From NCBI GenBank assembly GCA_021463165.1, contig JAJTWY010000001.1, forward strand, positions 1 to 64,000: 64,000 bases of DNA, written 5' to 3'. The DNA is from Pyrinomonadaceae bacterium (GTDB taxonomy: Bacteria > Acidobacteriota > Blastocatellia > Pyrinomonadales > Pyrinomonadaceae). Shown in pieces: positions 1 to 11,670 of this stretch. The stretch's first letter is position 1. Every line of letters begins with the position of its first letter. The translations under genes and the position numbers were made by a program. The notes beneath the pieces are model-generated. The model was not told the origin of the DNA and did not search any database. It worked only from the letters and a program-made list of their open reading frames with translations.

Positions 1-278
1 GAGCCTCGCCCAAAATAGATGTAACTGCCCACGCCGAGAACCGTCACCAAAACGATGCCGATCGCTCCCGCGGCCAAGGACCTTCTCCTTGCGGAAGGCT
101 CGGCCGTCGGAGTGTCGTAAATCTTTGTCCGCTGCTCACCTGCCCTCGCTTCGTCGTACAATATCGCCGTCTGCGGCTCGTCCATCGACGCCGGACCGTA
201 GAGCAACTCGCTGCCGTCATCGAGGCAGAAGCTCATTGTCAGGTCGTATTCTCGTCCGCACTGCGGGCATTTTTTCAT
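1..278 (-). CDS. Zinc-ribbon membrane protein, N-terminal part only
   Basis: Only the first 92 codons are present; the gene runs off the left edge. The ATG is at 278-276. Residues 1-23 form a ribbon-like knuckle (C4, C7, C18, then LDDGS), residues 24-64 are a linker containing EPQTAIL, and residues 69-90 are a hydrophobic helix after an RRR patch, so one membrane anchor is likely. The first 95 bp or so are about 91% identical, by my count, to the starts of the genes beginning at 4464 and 6207, whose bodies are TolB-like plus TPR. The missing part may be of that kind, but cannot be seen. It is the most downstream gene of a minus-strand run. The role is unknown; a sensor or scaffold is a guess. 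Confidence 0.85.
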   Translation of the reverse strand, partial: MKKCPQCGREYDLTMSFCLDDGSELLYGPASMDEPQTAILYDEARAGEQRTKIYDTPTAEPSARRRSLAAGAIGIVLVTVLGVGSYIYFGRG

Positions 279-328
279 AACTCTATTCCGGCAAATTCAT
301 TCGTATCAGCAAATCTTTGAATCGCAGG

Positions 329-2832
<2,504 letters not shown>

Positions 2833-2836
<4 letters not shown>

Positions 2837-4464
2837 AATGGTTGCTGGAGCATTGGCCGGGCGGCATCCATTCGCCGCTTTGCCTCGTCTATCAGGCGAG
2901 CAAAGCGTTCCTCGTTTCTAAGGTTCTCAAGCAGTGGGTCCCATTTTCCGATGAAAGAATGATTGAGCATTCCTTTTTTCACCGATACTTCGAGAAAGTC
3001 GAGAGCCCTGTCCTTATCGCCAATGAGAGCGAAGCAGTGTGCGACGTGAAGTGCAAAATGGGGATCGTGTTCGGATTCTACCTCGAAATCAGGAGAGTAG
3101 TGCGACAAGGCCGATTCCTTTTCATCTCGCAGGGCATGTTTCAGAAAGAGTGCGTGTTCGGTGTAAACCCAGCCGGGTGCTATCTCAGCCAGCCTATCTG
3201 CGTGGGCGGCCACCTCATCGGGCTTTCCGCACCATGCCTTTGCAATGACCGCCAGCCATATAGCCAAAGGTGATGTAGGATCCATCGCCAGGCCGCGTTC
3301 GACCCACCGGATCGGATCCTCGCCAAGATCGCCGCTGTAAATGTAAACGAACGTCCTGACCAGCGTGCTCGACGGATGCAGCGGATCGAGCCGGTGGATC
3401 TGTTCTGCAAACCTCGTCGCCTCAGATCGACTGCCCTCGAAATACTCGCTGTAGATCGTCAGCCAGAGCATCGCCTCGGAGTTGTTCGGGTCGATCTCGA
3501 CCGCCTTTTTCAGAGATACGACCGACTCGACTATGTCGCCGCCTGAATAACTTAGAAGCCCCTTGAGAGTAAAACCGTGTGTCGATCCCGGGTTCAGCTC
3601 GAACAGCTTTTCCATGCACTCCCGTGCGTGCCGAAGGTAGCTTTGGTCTAGCTTGCTGATCCACTTGAAACAGAAATAATAGGTGTAACCCAACGCGGCG
3701 TAAAGAAGTTCATTGTCGCCAATGATCGCAAGGCCCTGTTTCAGCAGCTCGATCGAGCGGTCGAGCGCGGCCGCGTTGCCCTGCATAAATTTCGCCCTCG
3801 CACGCAGGTAAAGGTCATAGGCCCGCGGGTCGGCTATCGGCCGCTCTTCCATCCTCCGCTCATCATCGGCGCTCAAGGTCACGCGCATCGCATCCACGAT
3901 CGCGCGCGAGACGGTTTCCTGTATCTCGAATACGTCAACGAGGGTTCCACTGTACTTGTCCGCCCAGAGGTTCTCATCCGTCAGGCCATCAATAAGCTGG
4001 GCCGCGATCCGAATATTGTCGCCGGCTTTGCGAACACTGCCGTCGAGAATGTAGCGAACGTTCAGCTCCCGCGCTATGGTTCGCGTATCTTTGTCTGACC
4101 CTTTGAGCCGCATTGACGATCCGCGCGAGATAACACGGAGGGCACGCACCTTTGAAAGGTCAGCAATAAGCTCTTCGGTCAGGCCGTCGCTGAAGTATTC
4201 GTTCTCGGCATCGCCGCCGATGTTTCGGAAGGGCAAAACCGCGATCGAACGAAGCCCTCCGTCAGTATCCGCCCCGGCGGTCGTAAACATCCGGGTCGAA
4301 GATTCCGAGGGCGCGTTCCCGCGACTCATCGCACCGCTTTGCGACAAGATCGCGGTCTGCGGTTCATCCATCGACGCCGGGCCGTAGAGCAACTCGCTTC
4401 CGTCGTCAAGACAGAAGCTCATCGTCAGGTCATATTCTCTTCCGCACTGCGGGCATTTTTTCAT
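2833..4464 (-). CDS. Zinc-ribbon, TolB-like and TPR protein (no membrane helix)
   Basis: 543 residues. Residues 1-23 are the CPQC...C ribbon leader; about 72-200 is a TolB-like/FlgO-like domain of the type found beside adenylate cyclases and DNA-binding domains in TPR regulators (IAVLPFRNIGG, YFSDGLTEELI, YILDGSVRKAGD); about 205-540 are TPR repeats. Unlike its paralogue at 4471-6207 I find no transmembrane helix, so it should be cytoplasmic. The start ATG is 6 bp after the upstream stop and its own stop overlaps the GH95 start, so the genes are probably co-transcribed and translationally coupled. In this family the N-terminus usually carries a winged helix or cyclase; here a ribbon takes that place. 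Function unknown, probably protein-protein interaction or signal reception. Confidence 0.85.
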
Positions 4465-4470
4465 AAAAGG

Positions 4471-6207
4471 CTATGTTGGCAATCCCACGCGTCTCATCAG
4501 TTCCTTGAATCGAGGATCGTCCCGAAGCGGTTCAGACTTGTAGGTCATTCGAAAAAAGTCAGGCAATGTTCCGCTGCGATCCATATAGGCTTTTTCCAGC
4601 CACTCGAACGCCTTGTCTTTTTTGCCGAGGGCACCATAAATCGCAGCGATGGCCTGAGCCTCTGCCTTTTTTGCCTGGTACCTTTCTTCCAGCTCCTTGA
4701 GCAGCTTGATGGCATCATCGCGCCGTCCTACCGCAGCGTAGGCAAATCCGAGGTCCGATAGGGTGTCCGAGTTGCTCCCACCAACCTCCAACGCCTTTTG
4801 GAATGACGCGATCGCTTCATCGTAACTCCTGAGTTTCATATAGGACCACGCGATCGTGAAGTGACCGCCGGGAAACTGCGGATCCAGATCGATCATTTTC
4901 CGGCAGATGTTGATCGCCTCCTCGTGATCGTTCCTTTTTTGGAGCATCTGTGCGTAATTCTGATTGATTATATTGGACAACGGATCAAGCTCATGCGCCC
5001 GCGTTATCATCTCCGAGGCTTCGTCGTTACGGCCCTCATCGAAGAGCAAGACGGAGTACCAGTGATAGAGCGATGCGTAATTCGGATTAAGTTCCACCCC
5101 GCGTTTGTATTCCCGCTCCGCATCGGCCCACTCCCAATTGTGGTGATAAATAAGGCCGAGAGTAGCGTGAGGTTCCGCCAGACTGCTGTCGATGCTAAGT
5201 GCGCGCTCGGCAAATTCCTTTGCCGTGGCAAACGATTCAGCGGCTGGCGAACTCGCATAGTCCGGCAGCAAGACGTAGCAATCGGCCAGGCCAACAAACG
5301 CCAGTGCGTAATTAGGGTCACGATCGACCGCGAGCCGAAATTGCTCAACGGCCTTCTGAATGTCCTCACCCGTTCGCTTATTCCAATAGTATCTTCCCCT
5401 TAAATAGGCCTGATATGCCACAGGGTCGCTTGTTGCCTGTTTTGTGACTTTCGCCTCATCGGCGCCCGACAATTTTGGCGAAAGCGTTGCTGAAATGTCC
5501 CTCGCGATATCGCTCTGCAACGACACCACGTCGGCCTGCTTTCTTTCGTACTGTTCAGTCCACAAGACCTTGTTCTTCTCGACATCCACCAACTCAAGGC
5601 TCAGCATGAGCCGTTCGCCTCGTTCGACGAGTCTGCCATTAAGGATCGCCTGAACACTCAACTCCTTGCCTACGGTCTGCAGATCCGTATCGCGCCCCTT
5701 GTAACGGAATACAGCCGAGCGCGGCCTGACCTCCATATTCGGAAGACTTGTCAGACTCTTGATCAGCGTCTCGGTCATTCCATCCGAAAGATACTCGAGA
5801 TCGGGATTCCCACTTTCATTCACAAATGGCATAACGGCGATCGAGGTGACGTTCTTTGAGTTTGAACCTAGATACCGGTAGCCGAAGAATCCGCCGAGCA
5901 ACATCACAGCAAGCGCGAGCGGAGCAAGCAGAAGCCGTTTATCAAAGCCTTTGCCTTTCGGAACATCAGCTACGCCGCTTGGCAAGACTGCGGTCCGCTC
6001 GGTCGTGTGTATCTGCGCGCGGGTCGCTGCCTCGCTCGGCGGTGCAGTCTCGTGCAGTATCGCCGTCTGCGGTTCATCGCCTAAGAACCCGGTCGCTACC
6101 GCTCCCGGTTCTGACTTCGCCGGGCCGTAGAGCAACTCGCTTCCGTCATCGAGACAGAAACTCATCGTCAGGTCATATTCTCTTCCACATTGTGGGCATT
6201 TTTTCAT
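4471..6207 (-). CDS. Zinc-ribbon, single-TM, TolB-like and TPR protein
   Basis: 578 residues. Ribbon leader 1-23 (C4, C7, C18), linker, transmembrane helix 91-111, TolB-like domain about 121-250 (SIAVMPFVNESGNPDLEYLS, AILNGRLVERGE), and TPR repeats from about 265 to 560 (YAQAYLRGRYYWNKR-like and ALAFVGLADCYVLLP-like units). The topology puts the ribbon in the cytoplasm and the TolB/TPR part in the periplasm if the usual positive-inside rule holds. It is the upstream neighbour of the gene at 2833-4464 with a 6-bp gap, and the two share near-identical 5' ends but only distantly similar bodies. A role as a scaffold or signal transducer is inferred from domain type only. Confidence 0.85.
   Translation of the reverse strand: MKKCPQCGREYDLTMSFCLDDGSELLYGPAKSEPGAVATGFLGDEPQTAILHETAPPSEAATRAQIHTTERTAVLPSGVADVPKGKGFDKRLLLAPLALAVMLLGGFFGYRYLGSNSKNVTSIAVMPFVNESGNPDLEYLSDGMTETLIKSLTSLPNMEVRPRSAVFRYKGRDTDLQTVGKELSVQAILNGRLVERGERLMLSLELVDVEKNKVLWTEQYERKQADVVSLQSDIARDISATLSPKLSGADEAKVTKQATSDPVAYQAYLRGRYYWNKRTGEDIQKAVEQFRLAVDRDPNYALAFVGLADCYVLLPDYASSPAAESFATAKEFAERALSIDSSLAEPHATLGLIYHHNWEWADAEREYKRGVELNPNYASLYHWYSVLLFDEGRNDEASEMITRAHELDPLSNIINQNYAQMLQKRNDHEEAINICRKMIDLDPQFPGGHFTIAWSYMKLRSYDEAIASFQKALEVGGSNSDTLSDLGFAYAAVGRRDDAIKLLKELEERYQAKKAEAQAIAAIYGALGKKDKAFEWLEKAYMDRSGTLPDFFRMTYKSEPLRDDPRFKELMRRVGLPT
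6118..6207 (-). repeat. Ribbon leader repeat A (MKKCPQCG type), one of three copies
   Basis: About 90-95 bp of coding DNA covering codons 1-30 are nearly identical in three genes: 186-278, 4372-4464 and here. By direct comparison the pairs differ at roughly 6-9 positions, including many silent ones, while the rest of the genes diverge strongly. This fits gene conversion or 5'-end exchange. Confidence 0.8.
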
Positions 6208-6296
6208 AACAACTTGGCAGATCGATCACGCCTCAAATATTCTTGAAGAGGAGCCGCCGCCTTTTCAAGCTAGATCAAAACGTCCAACACACCGTT

Positions 6297-8282
6297 TCAC
6301 TTGCCGCCTGAAACGGCCCGCCGCTTCACTTCGTCCGACCAATTGAAGACGACGTTGATCTGCATGGTCGAAGGTTGTTTGAAGTTCTCTTCGAGAAGCA
6401 GAAAGCGGCCGTCGGCTGCGACATCGTGCGATACGCCGCGAACATTCAGATATGGCCCCTCAAAGAGCTTTCGCGGCGACCCGGCTTTGAACTGCGGGCT
6501 TGTTGACACCTCGACAGCCATCCATTTTTGCCCGTCGCGATAAAATAATTCTCGGCCATCCTTTGACCACAACGGCTCTTCACCTCCGGCGGTCGAGACC
6601 GCCCATTTTCCGGCCCCATCGGAAGCTGGCCGGACGTAAACCTCGTATTGTCCCGATTCATCGGAAACATAAACCACATATCTTCCGTCGGGTGAAAACT
6701 CCGCCTCCATTTCGCGAAACGGCGTGACAAGCCATGGGCTCGGCGGATGAGAGCCGGCCTTCGACCAAAGGTCGAGTCCCGTTTCCTGTGACACCTGCAT
6801 GAACAGAAGGTCATTCCCGTCCGGTGACCATGATTGCATATCGCCGACCTCTCCGCTGAAAAGCACCTTTTCCGATCCCGAATCAACCGATTTTGAAACA
6901 ATGTCGATCCCGCTCGCGGTATATCGCGAAAACGTGACGGCCGTCCCGTCAGGCGTCCAACGAGGATATCCGTTATCGCCTTTATTTGTGAACCTTGTTA
7001 AAACCCCTCGTGCGAACTCGTAGATGTAGATGTCCTGAGATGCCTCCGATATTTCGATTGCAAGACGCTGACCGTCCGGGGACAAGGAGAGATTCTTGTA
7101 GGAACGATGAGGGGCGGTCAGGGGCGTTTTAGTTCCGTTGCGGTCGACCCACACCGGCCTGCCGATCCAGGCCGGGCCGCCGGAAACATAAACAAGCGTT
7201 CCGTCATTTGCGAGCGCGTATTGCACCGATCCCCATTCTTCACTCCTCACATTCTCGACGAGCGTCGCCTCCGGCCCGGTGATCTTACCTTGTCGCGCGT
7301 CGAAGGGAGCCGCAATAAGAGTTGCGCTTCGCGAATATACCAGATGCCCGGTGGGCAGATATCGCGGGTTCATCCCGCCATCGATCAGAATGCGAGCAGC
7401 TCCCGACCTTAAGGAAAACGCTCCGATCTTATATTTGTCTGGGTTCGGGCTGTCCCAAAAGGTCGCGATGACGGTGTCGCCATCGGGCAATATCTCCGGG
7501 CTGCCAAATCCCCAGATCGATGTGGCAAGTCCCTCTCGCCGCAGTGCTGGCGTCGGTTGGCCACCCGACGCAGGAATGCGAACGAGCTTTCCTCCCTCCG
7601 CGTCGGCAAAAACGATCGTGCCATCGGACCCCCATGCACCGCCGTGAGCGTTCCTTGCCTCGCAGAGCGTCACGGGCTGACCGCCGTCGAGTGAGAGTCT
7701 CTTTAGTTCGTTGTTAGCAAAAAAGGCGATGGACCTTCCATCAGGGGAAAAGAACGGTGCGTAGGCCCGTTCGGTACCCGGAATCGGACGATCCTCGAAC
7801 GAATCCATCTGGCGAGCCATAAGCCTGGACGCTCCGTCCTTTTCTCCCGCATAGACCAGCAATGATCCGTCTGGCGACAAAGCGATAGCCGTCCTCCCGA
7901 TGCCGAGCGGACAAAATCTCCCCAGGGCTAATGGTATCGAGATCGGAATGCTGACCCTGCGAGTGACGGCTGTTTCCGTGCTGGACCTACCCCACCCGCG
8001 GCCGATCAAGAAGGCCGTTAGAGCGATCGCAAGAAGCGCACCGAATGCAGCGAACCATCGAAGCCGATTGCGGGAAAATATGCCGGAACCCGGCAGTTTC
8101 CCCTTGCCGTCGCCGTCATGCACAAGACCCGTTTTCAATGGCTTGGTTTTGTCCTCGTCCCATAGGATCGCGGTCACCGGCTCATTCGTGACGGTGCCAT
8201 CCACGAGAGCATTGCCATCGTCGAGACAATACAGCAGCGTGTCGTCGTAATAATCCCTTCTACATTCAGGGCAGCGTTTCAT
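6297..8282 (-). CDS. Zinc-ribbon, single-TM, PD40/TolB beta-propeller protein
   Basis: 661 residues. The leader is the second ribbon type (C4, C7, C19, then LDDGNAL), followed by a linker with EPVTAILWDED, a transmembrane helix at about 76-95, and WD40-like PD40 repeats from about 115 to the end (IALSPDGSLLVYAG, PFFSPDGRSIAFFANNE, SLSPDGQRLAIEISE, QSWSPDGNDLLFM, AEFSPDGRYVVYVSDESG). In Acidobacteria this propeller is usually the C-terminal half of a Ser/Thr protein kinase; here the kinase domain is absent and the ribbon takes its place. The propeller is predicted periplasmic. It lies 9 bp downstream of the D-aminoacylase-like gene and may be co-transcribed with it. Ligand unknown. Confidence 0.85.
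   Translation of the reverse strand: MKRCPECRRDYYDDTLLYCLDDGNALVDGTVTNEPVTAILWDEDKTKPLKTGLVHDGDGKGKLPGSGIFSRNRLRWFAAFGALLAIALTAFLIGRGWGRSSTETAVTRRVSIPISIPLALGRFCPLGIGRTAIALSPDGSLLVYAGEKDGASRLMARQMDSFEDRPIPGTERAYAPFFSPDGRSIAFFANNELKRLSLDGGQPVTLCEARNAHGGAWGSDGTIVFADAEGGKLVRIPASGGQPTPALRREGLATSIWGFGSPEILPDGDTVIATFWDSPNPDKYKIGAFSLRSGAARILIDGGMNPRYLPTGHLVYSRSATLIAAPFDARQGKITGPEATLVENVRSEEWGSVQYALANDGTLVYVSGGPAWIGRPVWVDRNGTKTPLTAPHRSYKNLSLSPDGQRLAIEISEASQDIYIYEFARGVLTRFTNKGDNGYPRWTPDGTAVTFSRYTASGIDIVSKSVDSGSEKVLFSGEVGDMQSWSPDGNDLLFMQVSQETGLDLWSKAGSHPPSPWLVTPFREMEAEFSPDGRYVVYVSDESGQYEVYVRPASDGAGKWAVSTAGGEEPLWSKDGRELFYRDGQKWMAVEVSTSPQFKAGSPRKLFEGPYLNVRGVSHDVAADGRFLLLEENFKQPSTMQINVVFNWSDEVKRRAVSGGK
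8241..8282 (-). repeat. Ribbon leader repeat B (MKRCPECR type), shared with 2795-2836
   Basis: The first 14 codons here and those of the GH95 gene agree at about 37 of 42 bases, while the following sequence does not match. This marks the breakpoint at which the GH95 gene acquired its leader. Confidence 0.75.
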
Positions 8283-8291
8283 AGCGTTACT

Positions 8292-9986
8292 TTATTTTAT
8301 CTTCCCGGGCCCCCAAAGAGCACGGCCTGAGAATTTGCCGGTGTGGCTGCCGTCTTTTAGCATCTGAACGCCGTTGACAAAAACGTCGCGGACGCCGACG
8401 GCGAACTGGTGCGGTTTTTCGAACGTGGCGTTGTCGGCGATGGTTGCGGGATCAAATATCACAACGTCGGCGAAGTAGCCTTTCTTTAACAAGCCGCGGC
8501 GATCAAGACCGAGATTTCCGGCAGGAAGACTCGTCAGCCGGCGGATCGCTTCTTCGAGCGAGATGACTTTTTCTTCGCGGACGTATTTGCCGAGCAGACG
8601 CGCAAAGTTGCCGTAGGCGCGCGGATGCGGATTTGATTTGAGAAACGCGCCTTCCGGCGCTATCGACTCGGCGTCAGAGCCGAACGAAACCCACGGTATC
8701 TTGATCTGTTTTTTAATGTTCTCCTCATCCATCAAAAAGTAAACCGTGCCGACGCGCGACTGGTCTTCGAGCACAAGATCGAGGATCGTGTTCTCAGGAT
8801 CGGTGCCGCGCATACGCGCGACCTCGGCGAGTGTTTTGCCGGTTAGCGGTTTGAGTTTGTCGTTCTTAAAGCCGACGAGCAAGATCCTATCGGGCGACCC
8901 GGCGGCAAGATAAAGGTTTTCCCATTTGTCTGTCGGCGTGCGAATTTCTTCAATGATCTTCTTGCGAGTCGCCGGGTCTTTGATCCTTTTGTAAAGTTCG
9001 GAGTAACCGCCGTCCAAAACCCACGGCGGCATCGCGGCATCGAGCCCGGTCGCGCCCGCAGGATAGTTGTACATATCGGCGGTGATCTTCAGCCCTTCTT
9101 TACGAGCTTTTTCGACCATCGCTATCACCTTGTCCATCTTCGCCCAATTGTCACGGCCTGCGGCTTTGAGGTGATAGATCTCGGCGGGAATTTTTGCTTC
9201 GCGCGCGATGCGGATCAACTCTTCTACAGCCTCTTCGAGCCGGTTGCCTTCGCTGCGCATGTGCGAGATGTATTTACCCTTGTATTTGGCCGCGACTTTG
9301 CAAAGCTCGATCAGCTCTTCGGTTTTTGCGTAAAACGCCGGAGCGTAGATCAGCGACGTGCCGACGCCGAGCGCGCCGGCGCGCATTTCGCGCTCGACCA
9401 GATCGCGCATCTGCTGCATCTGTTCGGGCGTCGGCTGAACGTCGGCTTCGCCGAGCACGTACATTCTGATCGTCGTCGCGCCGACATACGAAGCAACATT
9501 CTGCGAAACGCCTTTCTTCTCAAGATGCTGCAAATACTCGGCGAGCGTCGTCCAGGCGATATCCCACTTCAGATCACCCTGGTCGCCCTTGACCTGCTTT
9601 TTCATCCGGTCGTTGAGCGGCCCCATCGACCAGCCTTCGCCGAAGATCTGCGTCGTCACGCCTTGTTTTAATTCGCCGAGTGATCGCCCGTCAACCAAAA
9701 AAGACTCGGTCGACCACGACAACATATTTATAAAGCCCGGCGCGACGGCCATTCCTTTGGCGTCAATAACGGTCGCCGCGTGGGCGTTTCGCAAGTTGCC
9801 GATACGAACCACCTTGTCGCCTTTGATACCAACGTCCGTCAGGATCGGTTTCTTTCCGCTGCCGTCATAGACGGTGCCGCCACGAATGATAACGTCATAT
9901 TGAGTACTCGCTGTCTGACCGACCGCCGCTGCCGAAAACAGGCTGACGAGAACTAGGGCCGAGATGATAGATCGCATTGTTTTCAT
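8292..9986 (-). CDS. Secreted D-aminoacylase-like amidohydrolase lacking the HxH motif
   Basis: 564 residues with a signal peptide (residues 1-23, ending AAAVGQ). YDVIIRGGTVYDGSGK, the ISHMRSE and IYHLKAAG histidines, FGSDAES and the C-terminal GYFADVVIFDP place it in the N-acyl-D-amino-acid deacylase branch of the amidohydrolases, which hydrolyse N-acyl-D-amino acids with zinc. The usual PGFIDxHxH is PGFINMLSWS, and the usual GNCG cysteine is GEGW, so one metal site is absent and the bridging Cys is replaced by Glu. The remaining two His and the Asp still allow one zinc. It follows the serine hydrolase gene after 4 bp, suggesting a shared peptide or D-amino-acid salvage role in the periplasm. 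Exact substrate uncertain. Confidence 0.85.
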   Translation of the reverse strand: MKTMRSIISALVLVSLFSAAAVGQTASTQYDVIIRGGTVYDGSGKKPILTDVGIKGDKVVRIGNLRNAHAATVIDAKGMAVAPGFINMLSWSTESFLVDGRSLGELKQGVTTQIFGEGWSMGPLNDRMKKQVKGDQGDLKWDIAWTTLAEYLQHLEKKGVSQNVASYVGATTIRMYVLGEADVQPTPEQMQQMRDLVEREMRAGALGVGTSLIYAPAFYAKTEELIELCKVAAKYKGKYISHMRSEGNRLEEAVEELIRIAREAKIPAEIYHLKAAGRDNWAKMDKVIAMVEKARKEGLKITADMYNYPAGATGLDAAMPPWVLDGGYSELYKRIKDPATRKKIIEEIRTPTDKWENLYLAAGSPDRILLVGFKNDKLKPLTGKTLAEVARMRGTDPENTILDLVLEDQSRVGTVYFLMDEENIKKQIKIPWVSFGSDAESIAPEGAFLKSNPHPRAYGNFARLLGKYVREEKVISLEEAIRRLTSLPAGNLGLDRRGLLKKGYFADVVIFDPATIADNATFEKPHQFAVGVRDVFVNGVQMLKDGSHTGKFSGRALWGPGKIK

Positions 9987-9990
9987 TTGA

Positions 9991-11499
9991 TTACCTCGCT
10001 ATCCGGCGAAGCGTCGCTCCGCTCATGGTTATTGAATCGATGTTTCCGGACATCGGCTGGAGCTGAAAGACAGCCAGTTCCTTTCCCCACCATTTTTTGT
10101 CCCAGACGACCTGAAACGAATCAAAATGCCAATGTTCGAGTGTCGCCGTCTGCATCTTGCCAACCTGTAGGTGGAGCCTTCCATCACGAAGCGTGACTTC
10201 GATATCGCCGTAAAATGGGTCGGAGTACTTTCCGACATACGCCGAAAGCGGGCGACTGGGCTTTGTGTCCTTTGCCCGCATATTCAAAACAGTATCCGCC
10301 TCGCGCTTGCTGGTCACTGCTATTCCGTCATAAAGGGTCTTTAGTTCGGTCGACCAGTCGCGGCTATTGTCGTCAAACGCAAACATATCGAACGCCTTGT
10401 ACATCAACGCATGCCGTACCTCGGCGTGATCCAGATTGCCAAAAACATAGATCCCGATCTTCTTTGAAGGGATCAAGCCAATTATCGCCGTGCGGCCGGC
10501 GAGGCTTCCGGTATGGAATGCCACCATCTCGCCGCGATAGTCATGCTGAAACCAGCCAAAGCCATAGGTCGTCCAATTCGGCTTTGTGATCGCGGTCGTG
10601 GGATAGAACTGGCCCGGCGGAACTATCACCTGCGGACGAAGGATCGCCTGCATTGTCGCGGGTTTTAGGATCTCCTTGCCATTTGCCGTGCCGCTGCCAA
10701 GCATGAAGTCGGTCCATTTGGCGATATCGTTCGCAGTGGACCAAACCGCACCGGCCGCCGCGATCGAGTCGACAGTCATCTCAGGGATCTTGGTGATCAC
10801 GCCCTCGATCTCATAATGGGCGGTCGAACGATTCGTATATTTCGAGGACAGCCCATAGTTAGCAAACGTATTGCTCATTCCGAGCGGGCGAAATATCCGG
10901 TCGGTAACAAATGCCTCCCACGACATACCGCTTACTTTCTCGACGATCCTTCCCGCAACCAGATACATAATGTTCTGGTAGGTATATCCGCCGCGAAAAG
11001 GATAGACGGGTTTTGCGTACTGCATGCGCCTAAGAACTTCATCGGCGGGCATCTCGGGCGTCCAGGCCCAAAGGAAGTCGGCGTTCCCCATTCCGGCGGT
11101 GTGAGTGAATAGGTCGCGCACGCGAAGTTCAGATGTTATATAGGGGTCGGCTACGCGAAAATCCGGAAGGTGCTTGCTTACCTTGTCATCCCATGAGACC
11201 TTCCCCTCATCGACAAGGATACCCATCGTTGCGGCGGTCATCGCCTTGGTGGTTGACATTACGCCGAAGAGCGTGTCGGCATCGACCCGTTCGCTGCCTC
11301 GATCGGCACGGACGCCATAGCCTTTTGCAAGGATGACCTTTCCATCCTTGACCACCGCAACGGCCATTCCGGGGACCTTCCATTGGACGCGGGCAGCCTC
11401 GACATATTTGTCGAAGGCCTCCAAATTTGCTTGTGCTGCAGCCGTGGCTACCGCAAATAGAACCGTCAAAAACGCACACGAGAACGCTGGTCTTTTCAT
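9991..11499 (-). CDS. Secreted serine hydrolase, class C beta-lactamase/DD-peptidase family
   Basis: 502 residues, signal peptide 1-22 (ending TAAAQ). The catalytic SxxK is STTK at residues 82-85 and YQN lies in GGYTYQNIMY, matching the serine-hydrolase family that includes AmpC, esterase EstB and D-aminopeptidases. LFTHTAGMG is a typical family motif. The C-terminal 100 or so residues (AYVGKYSDPFYGDIEVTLRD and after) form the extra lipocalin-like domain seen in many such proteins. It is the first gene of the minus-strand run, directly upstream of the D-aminoacylase-like gene. Antibiotic hydrolysis cannot be inferred; a peptidase or esterase role is as likely. Confidence 0.88.
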   Translation of the reverse strand: MKRPAFSCAFLTVLFAVATAAAQANLEAFDKYVEAARVQWKVPGMAVAVVKDGKVILAKGYGVRADRGSERVDADTLFGVMSTTKAMTAATMGILVDEGKVSWDDKVSKHLPDFRVADPYITSELRVRDLFTHTAGMGNADFLWAWTPEMPADEVLRRMQYAKPVYPFRGGYTYQNIMYLVAGRIVEKVSGMSWEAFVTDRIFRPLGMSNTFANYGLSSKYTNRSTAHYEIEGVITKIPEMTVDSIAAAGAVWSTANDIAKWTDFMLGSGTANGKEILKPATMQAILRPQVIVPPGQFYPTTAITKPNWTTYGFGWFQHDYRGEMVAFHTGSLAGRTAIIGLIPSKKIGIYVFGNLDHAEVRHALMYKAFDMFAFDDNSRDWSTELKTLYDGIAVTSKREADTVLNMRAKDTKPSRPLSAYVGKYSDPFYGDIEVTLRDGRLHLQVGKMQTATLEHWHFDSFQVVWDKKWWGKELAVFQLQPMSGNIDSITMSGATLRRIAR

Positions 11500-11523
11500 A
11501 TTGGTCTATTACCTCTAGATCAG

Positions 11524-11552
11524 TTGGATTGGATATTTCGAGCAAGTATAAC
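11524..11552 (+). promoter_or_regulatory. Candidate sigma70-type promoter for the BNR propeller gene
   Basis: TTGGAT at 11524-11529 and TATAAC at 11547-11552 are separated by 17 bp, in the 171-bp divergent gap. Transcription would start about 110 bp before the GTG at 11671. Confidence 0.4.
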
Positions 11553-11670
11553 ATCGCTATGGGATTTGCAGGCGATCTATTCCCTCCTACGCTTGATTAG
11601 CTCATCACAAAACGCGATAATTCGTACCGTCCTCTTTAACAAAACTAACCAATCAATAGGAGTCGTTGCA

